A stretch of DNA of 64,000 bases from Bythopirellula polymerisocia (GCF_007860015.1 NZ_SJPS01000001.1:1486101-1550100), one strand, 5' to 3'; positions 27,303-40,648 are shown, counted from the stretch's first letter. A program made the numbers and translations. The notes: generated from the letters alone by a model not told the origin.

Positions 27303-28059
27303 TGAAAAAGCTCATCGTTTTCGATCTGGATGGCACGCTCGCCGAAAGCAAATCAGCTTTAGATACCGAGATGGCTACACTGCTTAGTACACTCTTACGC
27401 ATTGTGAAGGTGGCAGTTATCTCCGGTGGCAACTGGCAGCAGTTCCAAGAGCAATTGCTCTCAAATCTGCCGCATGACGAACACCTGAAGAATCTGTCGA
27501 TGCTGCCGACATGTGGCACAAAGTTCTACCAATACAAGTCAGGATGGGAACAGCTGTACGCGGAAAACTTCAGCGAAAAAGAAAACCAGAAGATCGTTCG
27601 GTCCTTGAAGGAAGTGATCGACTCTTTGGCCTTCGAAGCCCACGAGACTTGGGGAGAAGTCATAGAAGATCGCGGAAGTCAGATTACGTTTTCCGCGTTA
27701 GGGCAGCAAGCGCCGCTCGAAGAAAAAGAAAAGTGGGATCCGGATTTCACCAAGCGTAAGAAAATGAAAGAGGCGCTCGACCGCCTGATCCCCGAGTTCT
27801 CCGTGCGTTTAGGCGGGACCACCTCTATCGACATAACCAAGTTGGGCATCGACAAAGCCTACGGCATTCGAAAACTTCGCGAAATTCTTGGCATCGCCAT
27901 TACGGAGATGATTTTCGTCGGGGACGCCTTGTTCCCTGGTGGAAACGACTATCCCGCCAAAGAAGCCGGAGTCGTGTCAATCCAAGTCCGAGACTCGAAT
28001 GAATCGAAGCGGGTGGTCGAAGCGATCATCGCATGCCTAAGTGACTCGCAAACATCCAC

Positions 28060-28063
<4 letters not shown>
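27302..28063 (+). CDS. HAD-IIB phosphatase, phosphomannomutase-like
   Basis: The 253-aa protein has HAD motif I as FDLDGTL (Asp8, Asp10), motif II in VAVISGGNW, and motif IV GDALFPGGNDYPAKEAG. The layout and length resemble eukaryote-type phosphomannomutases and sucrose/trehalose-phosphate phosphatases. A mannose link is plausible because a GH130 mannoside phosphorylase-like gene follows with an ATGA overlap. The specificity cannot be set by eye. Confidence 0.8.
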
Positions 28064-31039
<2,976 letters not shown>

Positions 31040-31047
<8 letters not shown>

Positions 31048-31378
31048 CATTTCGGAAAACAAGAGTGGAAATGATCAGACGGTGTTCAGTCGGGAGGTCG
31101 GCGCGAAGGCGGACCGCAAGCTTCATGCGCGGCGTAACCCCACGCCGGGAGTTTGGTATGGCCTGGGCATGATCGGGCTAGTCGGATGGTCGGTGGTGGT
31201 TCCGACGCTGCTCGGTGCAGCACTGGGAAACTGGTTGGACAAACAGTACTACGGCAATCATTCCTGGACACTGTCGATGCTAGTCGTCGGTTTGGTAATT
31301 GGCTGTTTAAACGCTTGGCATTGGGTGGTCAAGGAAGACAGAGAAATGCGAGAGGAACAGGAAAATAATGATGAATGA
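31040..31378 (+). CDS. atpQ: N-ATPase accessory membrane protein AtpQ (AtpI-like)
   Basis: A 112-aa protein with two membrane helices (GLGMIGLVGWSVVVPTLLGA and LSMLVVGLVIGCLNAWHWV) linked by LGNWLDKQY, the ATPase_gene1/AtpI pattern. In N-ATPase operons the third gene is AtpQ, thought to help c-ring assembly or Mg2+ handling. It overlaps atpC by 8 bases and atpR by 11. Confidence 0.85.
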
Positions 31379-31685
31379 AACATTGGCTTTGGTGCTGGCT
31401 TTGTTAGCTGGTTTATTGCTCGGTGCGATATTCTTCGGCGGCCTTTGGTGGACGATTCAGAAGAGTGTTTCGTCGAAACGGTTAGCCCTATTGTTTCTCG
31501 GCAGCCTGTTGCTGCGAATAAGCGTTGCGCTGTTCGGTTTCTATATTGTCGCGCGCGGTCACTGGCAGAGGCTGCTGGTGTGCCTCTTGGGATTTATCAT
31601 CGCGCGCGTCGTTGTGAATTGGTTGATCCGGCCATCAAGAGAAAACCAGAGCCGCCCGGCAGCGGAGGTCAGCCATGCGCCTTAG
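31368..31685 (+). CDS. atpR: N-ATPase accessory membrane protein AtpR
   Basis: A 105-aa protein with three hydrophobic helices. GLLLGAIFFGGLWWTIQKSV and LLFLGSLLLRISVALFGFY carry the small-residue and Arg pattern of AtpR, a subunit seen only in N-ATPases. Its presence is the clearest operon marker besides gene order. Confidence 0.85.
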   Translation: MMNETLALVLALLAGLLLGAIFFGGLWWTIQKSVSSKRLALLFLGSLLLRISVALFGFYIVARGHWQRLLVCLLGFIIARVVVNWLIRPSRENQSRPAAEVSHAP

Positions 31686-32370
31686 TCCCGATGAGATGAT
31701 CTTCTGGCAACACGGATTTCTAAAAATCAACGCCACCATCGTTTTCACGTGGGGACTGATGCTCACCCTAGCAGTCGGTTCGCTACTCATCACGCGCAAA
31801 CTTTCCAAGGAACTGGAACGTTCGCGCTGGCAGAACCTTTTGGAAATCGTCGTCACTGGCATGGAGAAACAAATCGGGGACGTCGGCCTCCGCCACCCCG
31901 AGAAGTATCTCGATTTTCTGGGCACTCTCTTCCTGTTCATTGCCTCGGCCAGCCTCTGCACAATTATTCCCGGCTACGAGCCGCCGACGGGCTCGCTCTC
32001 GACCACCGTGGCGCTTGCGCTGTGCGTGTTTGCAGCGGTCCCGCTGTTTGGTATTGAGGCTCAAGGGATCGGTGGCTACCTCCAGTCCTACGTCAAACCG
32101 ACCGTCATCATGTTGCCGTTCAACATCATAAGCGAACTATCTCGCACGCTGGCTCTGGCTGTCCGCCTTTTCGGCAACATGATGAGTGGGGCAATGATTA
32201 TCGCTATTCTGCTCACCATCACGCCATTCATCTTTCCCGTCGTTATGACGGCCCTCGGCCTGCTAACCGGCATGGTACAGGCCTACATTTTCAGCATCCT
32301 GGCCGCGGTTTACATCGCGGCTGCAACGCGCACTCGCGAAGGTAAACTTGAACCCGAAGCAATCCACTAA
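31675..32370 (+). CDS. atpB: N-ATPase subunit a
   Basis: The 231-aa membrane subunit has five or six helices. The conserved Arg of the ion path is in SRTLALAVRLFGNMMSG, and the last helix holds QAYIFSILAAVYIAAA. It forms the stator half-channels next to the c-ring. It is shorter at the N-terminus than housekeeping a subunits, as expected for N-type enzymes. Confidence 0.9.
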   Translation: MRLSPDEMIFWQHGFLKINATIVFTWGLMLTLAVGSLLITRKLSKELERSRWQNLLEIVVTGMEKQIGDVGLRHPEKYLDFLGTLFLFIASASLCTIIPGYEPPTGSLSTTVALALCVFAAVPLFGIEAQGIGGYLQSYVKPTVIMLPFNIISELSRTLALAVRLFGNMMSGAMIIAILLTITPFIFPVVMTALGLLTGMVQAYIFSILAAVYIAAATRTREGKLEPEAIH

Positions 32371-32401
32371 AATGTGAATTGCAGATACCAAAGGAGATAT
32401 T

Positions 32402-32683
32402 ATGGATAACACGACTATGATCGCGGTGGCATCAATTGTCATCGCAGGCCTCACCACCAGTTTTGGGTGCTTGGGACCAGCGCTGGCCGAAGGGAAGGCG
32501 GTCGCGACGGCCCTGACTTCGCTGGCGCAGCAACCCGACGCTTCCGCCACGATCACCCGGACCTTGTTTGTCGGTCTAGCGATGATTGAGTCCACGGCAA
32601 TCTACTGCTTCGTCGTCTCGATGATTCTCATTTTTGCTAATCCGTTCTGGAATCACGTCATCGACCTAACCGCAGGAAAGTAA
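32402..32683 (+). CDS. atpE: N-ATPase subunit c, Na+-type ion site
   Basis: A 93-aa hairpin of two helices with AAAGGAG upstream of the ATG. The ion site in helix 2 is GLAMIESTAIYCF: Glu63 with Ser64, Thr65 and Tyr68, the Na+-binding pattern. Helix 1 contributes a second carboxylate, Glu30 in GPALAEGKA, in place of the Gln seen in classic Na+ enzymes. Two glutamates per hairpin is typical of N-ATPases and favours Na+ over H+. Confidence 0.93.
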   Translation: MDNTTMIAVASIVIAGLTTSFGCLGPALAEGKAVATALTSLAQQPDASATITRTLFVGLAMIESTAIYCFVVSMILIFANPFWNHVIDLTAGK

Positions 32684-32686
32684 TCC

Positions 32687-33505
32687 ATGCTCATTGATTG
32701 GTTCACCGTCGGTGCGCAGGCGCTCAACTTTCTCATCCTCGTGTGGTTGTTGAGGCGTTTTCTCTACAAGCCTATCCTCAGCGCCATCGATGCGCGCGAG
32801 AAGCGGATTGAAACGGAACTCGCGGACGCCGATGCGAAAAAGGCCGAGGCCCAAAAGGAGCGAGAAGAGTTCCATCACAAGAACGAGGAGTTCGACCAGC
32901 AGCGTACTGCATTACTAAGCCAGGCGACAGACGAGGCGCAGGCCGAACGTGGACGGCTCCTCGACGAAGCGCGGAAGGCTGCCGAGGCTCTGAGTTCAAA
33001 ACGGCAGGAAACACTGAGAAACGAAGCCCATAACCTATATCAAGCAATCAGCCGCCGGACACAGCAGGAGGTATTCGCCACCGCACGAAAGACGCTGGCA
33101 GATCTTGCCGGGATGAGTTTGGAAGAGCGAATTGTAGAAGTCTTTGTTCGCCGCTTGCACGAGTTAAACGGAGAAAAAAAGAAGCAGCTCGTGTCGGCGC
33201 TCAAGGCGTCGCCCAACCCCGTGGTTGTTCGTACTGCATTTGACGTTACACCCGCACAGCGCTCCTCAACTGAAGGTGCGATCAAAGAAACCCTTGGCAT
33301 GGAGACTCAGATTCAGTTTGAAATCGCGCCAGACTTGATCGGCGGCATTGAACTCATCACGAACGGGCAGAAGGTAGGGTGGAGTATCGCGGATTATCTG
33401 GCGTCGCTGGAAAAGAACGTGAACGAACTTCTGAAAGACACGGACAAGCCTGAAGTCAAAGCTGAGTCGAAATCTGAAAAACCTAAATCCGAAGCAAAGC
33501 AATGA
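32687..33505 (+). CDS. atpF: N-ATPase subunit b, extended with a delta-like C-terminal domain
   Basis: The 272-aa protein has one N-terminal membrane helix ([20 protein letters not shown]), then a long charged coiled coil to about residue 135. A C-terminal region contains [17 protein letters not shown] and GWSIADYL, which resembles the end of delta (OSCP). The operon has no separate delta gene, so this subunit probably does both stator jobs. The delta identity is inference from pattern. Confidence 0.85.
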   Translation: MLIDWFTVGAQALNFLILVWLLRRFLYKPILSAIDAREKRIETELADADAKKAEAQKEREEFHHKNEEFDQQRTALLSQATDEAQAERGRLLDEARKAAEALSSKRQETLRNEAHNLYQAISRRTQQEVFATARKTLADLAGMSLEERIVEVFVRRLHELNGEKKKQLVSALKASPNPVVVRTAFDVTPAQRSSTEGAIKETLGMETQIQFEIAPDLIGGIELITNGQKVGWSIADYLASLEKNVNELLKDTDKPEVKAESKSEKPKSEAKQ

Positions 33506-35058
33506 CGAACATGGAACAGGGAAGCCTCCAGAATGTTTTCGATCGCACGTTTGCTGGAATGAGTCAAGCGCGAGAAGAGTTCACGCCGCAACTGACGGCG
33601 CAGGAGGTGGGCACGATCACCAACGTGTCCACCGGCATCGTCAAGGTCTCTGGTCTCCCTGGCGTGGGCTATGATGAATTGGTAACGTTTCCCGGCGATG
33701 TGCTTGGCATCGCGTTCAACGTGGACGCCGACGAGATTGGCGTCGTACTGCTAGGTGAATACTGGCGTCTTCACGCGGGGGACGAAGTCCGGCGCACGGG
33801 CCGTGTCATGGACGTGGCCGTCGGAGAAAGATTGTTGGGGCGCGTCATCGACCCGCTCGGTCGGCCACTCGACGGAAACGGATCGGTGGCCTCCAGCAAG
33901 CGTCTGCCCATCGAACGCCCCGCCGCGCCCATTATGGACCGCGCGCCCGTCACGGTGCCCCTCCAGACTGGACTCAAAGTCATCGATGCGCTTATACCCG
34001 TCGGGCGCGGGCAGCGGGAGTTGATTCTCGGTGATCGGCAGACGGGCAAGACCGCCATTGCCATCGACACCATCCTCAATCAACGGAACCAGAACGTGGT
34101 TTGCGTCTATTGTGCGATTGGCCAGCGTGCGTCCTCAGTCGCGAAGACAGTTGCATCCTTACGGCAAAAGGGCGCGATGGAATACTCAATTATTGTTGTG
34201 ACTGAGGGCAACGACCCGCCGGGTCTTGCTTATATCGCTCCTTACGCCGCGACCAGTATCGCGGAGTCTTTCATGGAAGCCGGACGAGATGTTCTGATTG
34301 TTTACGACGACCTCACACACCACGCACGCGCCTACCGCGAACTTTCCCTCTTGCTGCGTCGCCCGCCCGGTCGCGAAGCCTTTCCCGGCGATATCTTCTA
34401 CATCCACTCGCGGCTGCTGGAACGTGCGACCCACTTGCGCAAGGAACTCGGTGGTGGATCCCTCACTGCGCTGCCCATCATCGAAACTGAAGCACAGGAC
34501 ATTTCCGCCTATATTCCGACTAATTTGATATCCATCACGGATGGGCAAATCTATCTCTCGCCTTCGCTTTTCGAATTGGGCGTGCTACCTGCGGTCAATG
34601 TCGGAAAATCCGTTTCCCGGGTTGGCGGTAAAGCACAACGCGCAGCGTATCGTGCGGTGGCTGGCGATCTCAAGCTCGCATACGCCCAATTTGAGGAGCT
34701 TGAAACCTTTTCCCGCTTCGGTGCAAGTTTGGATGAAAACACCCGCAAGGTCATCGAGCACGGAAGGCGAATTCGCGCCTGTCTGAAACAGCCGGAATTC
34801 ACTCCTGTATCCGTACCCGCGCAAATTACCGTGCTGCTGGCTCTGACCGCAGGTCTGTTTGACGATGTCCAGCTTGACCAAATGACGGACGCCGAGCTGG
34901 GCGTACGCAAGGCGGCGGCGGATCTCCCGGCATCACTGCGCGATAGATTGGATTCAACCCAAGAATTGAGCGACGAAGATCGTGAAACAATGGTCCAAAT
35001 CGCCCGAAAAGCGCTCGCTCGCTTCCAGACCAAGCCTCCACCCCAGGAGAAGACATGA
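33502..35058 (+). CDS. atpA: N-ATPase subunit alpha
   Basis: The 518-aa subunit shows [21 protein letters not shown]-loop GDRQTGKT at residues 177-184, [20 protein letters not shown], and [18 protein letters not shown] motif near residue 370. Length and motif order are normal. ATGA overlaps link it to atpF and atpG. Confidence 0.95.
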   Translation: MTNMEQGSLQNVFDRTFAGMSQAREEFTPQLTAQEVGTITNVSTGIVKVSGLPGVGYDELVTFPGDVLGIAFNVDADEIGVVLLGEYWRLHAGDEVRRTGRVMDVAVGERLLGRVIDPLGRPLDGNGSVASSKRLPIERPAAPIMDRAPVTVPLQTGLKVIDALIPVGRGQRELILGDRQTGKTAIAIDTILNQRNQNVVCVYCAIGQRASSVAKTVASLRQKGAMEYSIIVVTEGNDPPGLAYIAPYAATSIAESFMEAGRDVLIVYDDLTHHARAYRELSLLLRRPPGREAFPGDIFYIHSRLLERATHLRKELGGGSLTALPIIETEAQDISAYIPTNLISITDGQIYLSPSLFELGVLPAVNVGKSVSRVGGKAQRAAYRAVAGDLKLAYAQFEELETFSRFGASLDENTRKVIEHGRRIRACLKQPEFTPVSVPAQITVLLALTAGLFDDVQLDQMTDAELGVRKAAADLPASLRDRLDSTQELSDEDRETMVQIARKALARFQTKPPPQEKT

Positions 35059-35960
35059 GCGACACCTTGGCCAACCTGCGCCGAAAAATCGGCGGAGCCG
35101 GCGACCTCCAATCCGTCGTCCGCACGATGAAGGCCGCGGCCGCCTCGAACGTCGGACAATACGAGAAATCGGTGCAGGCTTTGGCTGATTACTATCGCAT
35201 CGTGGAGTTGGGGTTGGGAGCGTGCTTCCGCGAAATTGGCTCAGCGCCCTTGATTGCAGAAAGGAAAAAGCCCGGGGCTGCGGGTGCGATAGTTGCGATC
35301 GTGTTCGGTACTGACCAGGGATTGGTGGGGCAATTCAATGAAGTGGTGACGGATTATGCGGTCAAAACGCTGGCTACTCTATCGGCCAAACCCGAGGTCT
35401 GGGCCTTTGGTGAGCGCGTTCGCGCGCGCCTGGTGGACACAGCCCTGCCGATTGTCGGACTCTTTTCTGTGCCGAACTCGGTTAAGGCCATCACCCCGCT
35501 CGTCGGACAGATTCTTCTGGAGAGCGAGGCCCACCACACTCAGGGTCAGGTCACCGAACTCTACCTATTCTACAATCGTCTCACTTCGGGCGCGGTTTAT
35601 GCGCCAGTCACACAGCGCCTCTTACCGTTAGACGAAGACTGGCGACAAAAGCTGACCGAACGTCCTTGGCCAACGAGCAACTTGCCCGAGATCATGGGTG
35701 GCGATACGGCGACATTGCAAGCACTTATTCGCGAATACCTCTTTGTCTCGCTTTTCCGCGCATGCGCCGAATCCCTCGCGAGCGAGAACGCGAGCCGCCT
35801 GGCAGCGATGCAGCGCGCCGACAAAAATATCGACGAATTGCTGGAGGACCTGAACCGGTCATTCCATCGTTTGCGCCAAAGTGGCATCGACGAGGAATTG
35901 TTCGATGTCGTCGCCGGTTTTGAAACCCTGTCGAGCGAGCAGCGCGAGTCAACGATCTAG
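35055..35960 (+). CDS. atpG: N-ATPase subunit gamma
   Basis: The 301-aa rotor subunit has the two terminal coiled-coil helices: [20 protein letters not shown] at the start and [20 protein letters not shown] near the end. The middle domain is divergent ([15 protein letters not shown]). It closes the operon; no terminator is visible after it. Confidence 0.9.
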   Translation: MSDTLANLRRKIGGAGDLQSVVRTMKAAAASNVGQYEKSVQALADYYRIVELGLGACFREIGSAPLIAERKKPGAAGAIVAIVFGTDQGLVGQFNEVVTDYAVKTLATLSAKPEVWAFGERVRARLVDTALPIVGLFSVPNSVKAITPLVGQILLESEAHHTQGQVTELYLFYNRLTSGAVYAPVTQRLLPLDEDWRQKLTERPWPTSNLPEIMGGDTATLQALIREYLFVSLFRACAESLASENASRLAAMQRADKNIDELLEDLNRSFHRLRQSGIDEELFDVVAGFETLSSEQRESTI

Positions 35961-36298
35961 CAGAGACTAAAAACTGACTGAGGTGGTGGCGACCGACGCT
36001 AGGTTCTCAGTCTGCTTTGTGCTCGCGGTTGCATCAGCCTCAGTGCCTTCGCGAAAACGCAATTTCGCAGACTTCGCAAGATTTCGCGTCAATTTCTTGA
36101 GAACTGTGCGACTTCAGCCAGCTATTCACACCTCAATAATGCGTAAAAGTGCGGTTCCCGAGTAGGATTCAATGTGCCGTTCTTCGCTAGATTGAGTCGT
36201 GACCCTGTGGGACGGCTTCGAAAAATTTTACGGGTCGCTTTTCTTTGCTGGCGGAGTAGAATGCGTTAGGTGCAGTCAACCGAATTCAGGCAGTAAAG
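35961..36298. other. Gap after the N-ATPase operon
   Basis: About 340 bases with no supportable gene, terminator hairpin or RNA. It must hold the promoter of the hypothetical gene at 36299. Confidence 0.45.
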
Positions 36299-36736
36299 AT
36301 GAGCAAGCAAAAGATAAAGACCCCACTGACGCAGTCAGAAATTGGAAAATATTGGACATTGAATGCCGTTGCGCAGAAGCACGGAGTGCCACCGACGAAC
36401 ATCGCCCGCGCGGCGAAGGGCGTGCCGGGCATACCAAAGATTCGCAGCCTCAAGATGTGCGGTGGAACGGGCATCCAAGTCTACTACGAGCCAGACGTGA
36501 AGGCTTACGCGAAGGTCTATAAACCCAGCAAGAAACGAGTTCGATCAAAAGTCTGTGAACTACGAACTTTGGTTCGCATGGGGAAGGCGGTGCATTGGGT
36601 GCCAGTGAAGTCGGAGGACGGCGGCGCGGTCTGCGGAAGGCTCGGCGATTGGGGTCCACCATTGAAATCAGCGGGCAAGCGGGTTTGTGGACGTTGTAAG
36701 ACTCTGAGTGGACCTTATCAACTGAAGAAGCGATAG
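36299..36736 (+). CDS. Hypothetical basic protein with a C-terminal zinc-ribbon-like motif
   Basis: A 145-aa protein rich in Lys and Arg. Residues ~15-50 (WTLNAVAQKHGVPPTNIARA) could form a small helix-turn-helix. The C-terminal part ends in RVCGRCKTLSG, with earlier cysteines at SKVCEL and AVCGRL, so a zinc site is possible. No family is recognised. It is isolated between two long gaps, and a nucleic-acid-binding role is only a guess. Confidence 0.5.
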   Translation: MSKQKIKTPLTQSEIGKYWTLNAVAQKHGVPPTNIARAAKGVPGIPKIRSLKMCGGTGIQVYYEPDVKAYAKVYKPSKKRVRSKVCELRTLVRMGKAVHWVPVKSEDGGAVCGRLGDWGPPLKSAGKRVCGRCKTLSGPYQLKKR

Positions 36737-37258
36737 TCGACATGGGCTTGACCGTAGATTGCGAATAGGAGAGCGATGGTAAGCAACCAGCGCCCGGCGA
36801 GTTTAGCAGAGTGGGGTGCTAATGTTGGCGCTCGCAACGGAGGTTGATACTCCTCAGGTGCCTCACGTTCGGTGAACCGCGTCACTGAGGTGTGAATTCA
36901 AAGTCGAGACCTATGCGAGTTCGCGTCGAGCGCAACTCCAATCGGGTGGTCCATCTTCGGTCAGTTTGGAAATCGGCGAACTGCGGCGGTCGAGGCGACC
37001 GAAGCAGATTTCGCTCGCGACCAAAGTCGGCCTGTGTGTGTCCACTCTTCGAACGTCACGTTCCCGAACCGGAACCCGGAAAACGGTGGTTTGTTGAGGC
37101 TTCTCGATCGCTGACGCCTTGGGTCGAGTAGCCCCGCTAGTAGGAATCAAAGCACTTCTTGGTGCCCAACTTGCTTGCCTGGATCACATGTTGCCTATCT
37201 TTATGATAGAATCCCCAGGTGTTTTGCGTGAAACAAGCTAACTTTCTAAGAACCAACA
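36737..37258. other. Gap before the FAD-enzyme stub
   Basis: About 520 bases. No gene, hairpin terminator or RNA could be supported; frames are short and lack protein-like composition. Confidence 0.45.
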
Positions 37259-37438
37259 ATGCCCGTGGCAGCCCCCGAGATGCATCTTCCTAAGCGAGTC
37301 GCGGTCATTGGCGCTGGAATCGCTGGCTTGACGGTCGCACATGAATTGGCGCGGCGAGGTTACCTGGTATCGATCTACGAGGCCAATGCCGAGGCCGGTG
37401 ACTTTTTCCGTAGTACGCGACGAGCGGCGTCTCGGTGA
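37259..37438 (+). pseudogene. N-terminal stub of a FAD/NAD(P)-binding oxidoreductase
   Basis: Sixty codons from ATG 37259 to TGA 37436. They encode the opening Rossmann fold: RVAVIGAGIAGLTVAHELA (GxGxxG with preceding hydrophobics) and VSIYEANAEAG at the second strand. The frame then turns into an unrelated basic tail and stops, so nearly all of a ~400-residue flavoprotein is missing. The permease gene begins 18 nt later. Confidence 0.75.
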
Positions 37439-37456
37439 AGAAGTGGTAGCTAGTAA

Positions 37457-38773
37457 ATGAGCAAAACCGGCGATGGCAAAATTGGGTTCTGGGGAGTGGT
37501 TGCCATCGGCGTCGGCGGGATGGTCGGCGGCGGGATTTTTGCAGTGCTCGGATTGGCGGTGCAATTGGCTCACGGCGGCACGCCTGTGGCCTTTGCGGTG
37601 GCGGGAGCGGTGGCGCTGCTAACGACATACTCCTACGCGAAGCTGTCGGTTGCTTATCCGAGTCGCGGTGGAACGGTGGCATTCCTTGACCGCGCGTTCG
37701 GTGCCGGCATGATCACCGGCAGTTTGAACGTGTTGTTGTGGCTGAGTTACGTGGTCATGCTGTCGCTGTATGCTCTGGCGTTTGGCAGTTACGGTGCAAC
37801 GTTCTTGCCGGAGACGTGGCAGGGGGTCGGCAAACACGTGCTGATCAGTCTCAGCGTCATCTTGATTGCGGGCCTGAACCTACTGAGTGCCGAGTTGATC
37901 GGCAAGGCTGAAAACTGGATCGTGGGATTAAAAGTAGCGATCCTGTTGTTGTTCGTCGGCGTCGGCTTGACCGGCATCAAGACGGCGCAAATCGTGCCCG
38001 GTTCGTGGTCGCCACCGCTTCAGTTAGTGGCGGGCGGGATGATCATCTTTCTGGCCTACGAAGGGTTCGAGTTGATCGCCAACACTGCTCACGACGTGCG
38101 GGATGTGGCTCGGACATTGCCGCGTGCCTATTACACCGCGGTTGGGTTTGTAATCGCCTTGTACGTGCTGGTCGCGCTCGTCACCGTCGGCAATCTCACT
38201 GTGGACAAGATTGTCGCGGCCGAGGACTACGCCTTGGCGGAAGCGGCTCGACCCTTTCTCGGGAAGCCCGGCTTTACGCTGATCGCGGTGGCGGCGATGT
38301 TGTCCACGGCCTCCGCGATCAATGCCACGCTCTACGGCGCGGCGCGGTTGAGTTACTGCATCGCGCGCGACGGCGAATTGCCGGCCATGCTGGAGCGAAA
38401 AGTCTGGGGTGAGCCGCTGGAAGGACTCTTGATCACCGCCGTACTAACGCTATTTGTGGCCAACGTCTTTGACCTGACCAGCATCTCTACACTGGGCAGC
38501 GCCGGGTTTCTGTTGATCTTCGCGGCAGTGAACACCGCCAACGCACAACACGCACAACGAACGAGCAGCCAAGGCTGGATTTCGGTAGCGGGAGCCGTCG
38601 CATGTCTGGCCGCCTTGGGCGCATTGGTTTGGCACACAACGAGGACCGCGCCCACAAAGTTGTGGGTGCTGGCCGCCATGGTCGCCTTGGCGGTGACGAT
38701 CGAAGGCGGTTACCGGCTGGCGAAACGGGAGATCCGTTTGCACGAGGCGTCGGACTTCGGCGAAGCTCCTTGA
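37457..38773 (+). CDS. APC-family amino acid permease
   Basis: A 438-aa protein with about 12 membrane helices. The APC first-helix signature is GVVAIGVGGMVGGGIFAVLG. Later come YPSRGGTVAFLDRAFG, LAYEGFELIANTAHDVRD (the helix 6 FEGFE-like motif), and ARDGELPAMLERKVWG. It moves amino acids or polyamines by proton symport or exchange; the substrate cannot be told. No partner gene adjoins it. Confidence 0.9.
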   Translation: MSKTGDGKIGFWGVVAIGVGGMVGGGIFAVLGLAVQLAHGGTPVAFAVAGAVALLTTYSYAKLSVAYPSRGGTVAFLDRAFGAGMITGSLNVLLWLSYVVMLSLYALAFGSYGATFLPETWQGVGKHVLISLSVILIAGLNLLSAELIGKAENWIVGLKVAILLLFVGVGLTGIKTAQIVPGSWSPPLQLVAGGMIIFLAYEGFELIANTAHDVRDVARTLPRAYYTAVGFVIALYVLVALVTVGNLTVDKIVAAEDYALAEAARPFLGKPGFTLIAVAAMLSTASAINATLYGAARLSYCIARDGELPAMLERKVWGEPLEGLLITAVLTLFVANVFDLTSISTLGSAGFLLIFAAVNTANAQHAQRTSSQGWISVAGAVACLAALGALVWHTTRTAPTKLWVLAAMVALAVTIEGGYRLAKREIRLHEASDFGEAP

Positions 38774-39115
38774 ATCGCAACATTGCCTGTCATTCCTGCG
38801 CCGCAAAAGCCGATTTCGCTACCTGCAAGCGGTGCTGACACCGCCCGCACTTCTCCGCTACTCAAACTCGCGCTGGATGCATCAGTTTCAGCGAGTTCGC
38901 CCCATTTCTTGGACGCAGATTCCTTGCGGAATTGGGGATAAAATGGGAGAAGTGTGAAGCTAAGCGGCTGCCTGACTTTTCCTAAAAGTGACAGGAGATT
39001 CAGCAGGAAGCCGCTTGAGGCCATCGGCTGGCGTAACCGTGAAGGGAAGCATGTGCCGACGGCATGGTGCCGTCGCGGTAGAGTTTCACAGCGACCACGA
39101 TTCTGAGTCATCTCG
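38774..39115. other. Gap between the permease and the convergent hypothetical gene
   Basis: About 340 bases. An open minus-strand frame of 133 codons crosses it, but its composition is not protein-like and it overlaps the permease. No clear terminator. Confidence 0.45.
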
Positions 39116-40234
39116 TTACTGCAACAGCCCTCGCTTGCGAAGCGACGACTTGAGGTGAGTCAGGGTCGGATGTTTCTTCGCAAGGTGAGCAGCATGCCTG
39201 CAAGTGATCTGGGCTCCTTCGTCACCACCGACGGCGTCGCGAAGGTCCGCCAGAATCTCGGCGGCCGCTTTGTAGTTCTGGGTGCCGCGCGCGTCGACGA
39301 GTTTGTCCGCCTCGCGAAGCCATTTCTGGGGCGCATTGACCATCTGCTTCATTCGGTCTTGTCGCTCGCGTTCCTGCTTCAAGGCTTTGCGCCGCGCGGC
39401 CGCTTCACGTTTCTCTCGTTCCTTCGCCTCTTGCTCAGCGCGCAGGACGACGGTCCGTTCGAGCAATTCACCGATCGTGCGCCCCAAGGTAACGTTGGGC
39501 CAACCCGAATTCGGCGCAAAAACACGGATCGCGGCAAGCATTTCTGATTTGACGACAGCGGCATCCTCGGCAAGTAATTTGCGCAACAGCCGTTTAGATT
39601 CAGGCTGGCTGAGTGCGTCAATCCACGCATCACAACATTGCTGGTGATCCTCCTGCACTGGCGAAGGCGGCGCACCCTCAGCGGCCGCAAGCAGAATCAC
39701 GGGATCAAGACCGAAGAACTCCATCACCGGACCGAAAGGTCCCAAGCACTCAGCAAGACCTCCAGGCACCGGTGGCTCAATGATGTCGGGCGAAGTGGAT
39801 TGGTTGTCCAGCACTGCACAAAGCCAGAGAAGATACAACGCACGCGTGTCACCGGCGAGCAATCGGGTCCGAATTTCAACGACCTCGTCCAAATACTCAC
39901 CCGGCGACCACACTTCTTCAAGCTCTCCCGATTCGTGAATCGGTTCGAGGGTCAAAATTCCGCCCTTGCCCTTGGACTCCTGCTTCCAGGTCAATTCTCC
40001 GGCGATGTAGTGTGACCAAACCGCCTTTGGGAACGGCAAGCCAGCCGGCAAGTGGATCGCAATCTTGCGAACGCCGAAGTTGGCGTAGTGCAAATGGACG
40101 TCGTAACCGTGTCGCAGCAAGCCGTTCGCATCGCCGTGAAAGTCACCGAAGTAATATTCGTTCTCGAAATACCATCGCGTGATTTCTGCTCGTGACGACT
40201 GCTTCCGGGCGTAGGCCAAGTCACGATCCGTCAA
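39116..40234 (-). CDS. Conserved hypothetical protein (372 aa)
   Basis: A soluble protein. The N-terminus (RWYFENEYYFGDFHGDANGL) and the middle (YLLWLCAVLDNQSTSPD, then GLAECLGPFGPVMEFFGLDP) look like a globular alpha/beta domain. Residues ~270-315 form a highly charged coiled coil (RAEQEAKEREKREAAARRK). The C-terminus (AAEILADLRDAVGGDEG) is helical. I recall similar proteins in planctomycetes, sometimes near SWIM zinc-finger genes, but no function is known and no SWIM gene is in view. Confidence 0.7.
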   Translation of the reverse strand: MTDRDLAYARKQSSRAEITRWYFENEYYFGDFHGDANGLLRHGYDVHLHYANFGVRKIAIHLPAGLPFPKAVWSHYIAGELTWKQESKGKGGILTLEPIHESGELEEVWSPGEYLDEVVEIRTRLLAGDTRALYLLWLCAVLDNQSTSPDIIEPPVPGGLAECLGPFGPVMEFFGLDPVILLAAAEGAPPSPVQEDHQQCCDAWIDALSQPESKRLLRKLLAEDAAVVKSEMLAAIRVFAPNSGWPNVTLGRTIGELLERTVVLRAEQEAKEREKREAAARRKALKQERERQDRMKQMVNAPQKWLREADKLVDARGTQNYKAAAEILADLRDAVGGDEGAQITCRHAAHLAKKHPTLTHLKSSLRKRGLLQ

Positions 40235-40605
40235 GGGACGATCGCCGCTCGAAACACGAGGAATTGGTACTCACTCAAGCTTGCAGCCTCCTGTCAGGGC
40301 CCGTTTTAGTATCGATCCGTTGGACAGGTCATCGCGGAAGCGATGATCAACCGATGATCATCTTAACAAATCTCCTCGCTGGAGAAGCCCAGATGGCAAT
40401 TCAATTCATCATCATGCATTCTGGCGTGGCCCGTCAACTGCATGAGGTGTAATCTCTGTTGGAAGACCTCTGCAGCTAGGTCTGTGAGCCAACTCGCGGA
40501 GAATTCTCCAAATTTCATGCAATTAGGCCATTTTCAAACTGACATCGGAGTGTTCCTCGCCTCCGCAGTAGCGTTGCGAGTGTTGACGCCGCCGCGGGCT
40601 GGGTA
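40235..40605. other. Gap between divergent genes, upstream of the arsenic island
   Basis: About 370 bases with no supportable gene. It contains the outward promoters of the hypothetical gene and of arsR; no clean -35/-10 pair was found apart from the AT-rich operator region. Confidence 0.4.
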
Positions 40606-40631
40606 TATATTTCGATATATGGCGAAATATA
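40606..40631 (+). promoter_or_regulatory. ArsR operator of the arsR-arsC-acr3 operon
   Basis: A perfect inverted repeat TATATTTCG (40606-40614) and CGAAATATA (40623-40631) with an 8-bp spacer. It lies 17 bases before the chosen arsR start and covers an upstream ATG (40619), which argues that translation begins later. Size and symmetry suit an ArsR dimer. Confidence 0.7.
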
Positions 40632-40648
40632 ATATTGGTGAGACCGGG

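Noticed and set aside
34551..35159. 202-codon minus-strand frame across atpA/atpG
   Set aside because: Shadow frame of two well-supported genes.
38710..39111. 133-codon minus-strand frame between the permease and the hypothetical gene
   Set aside because: Overlaps the permease and its composition is not protein-like.
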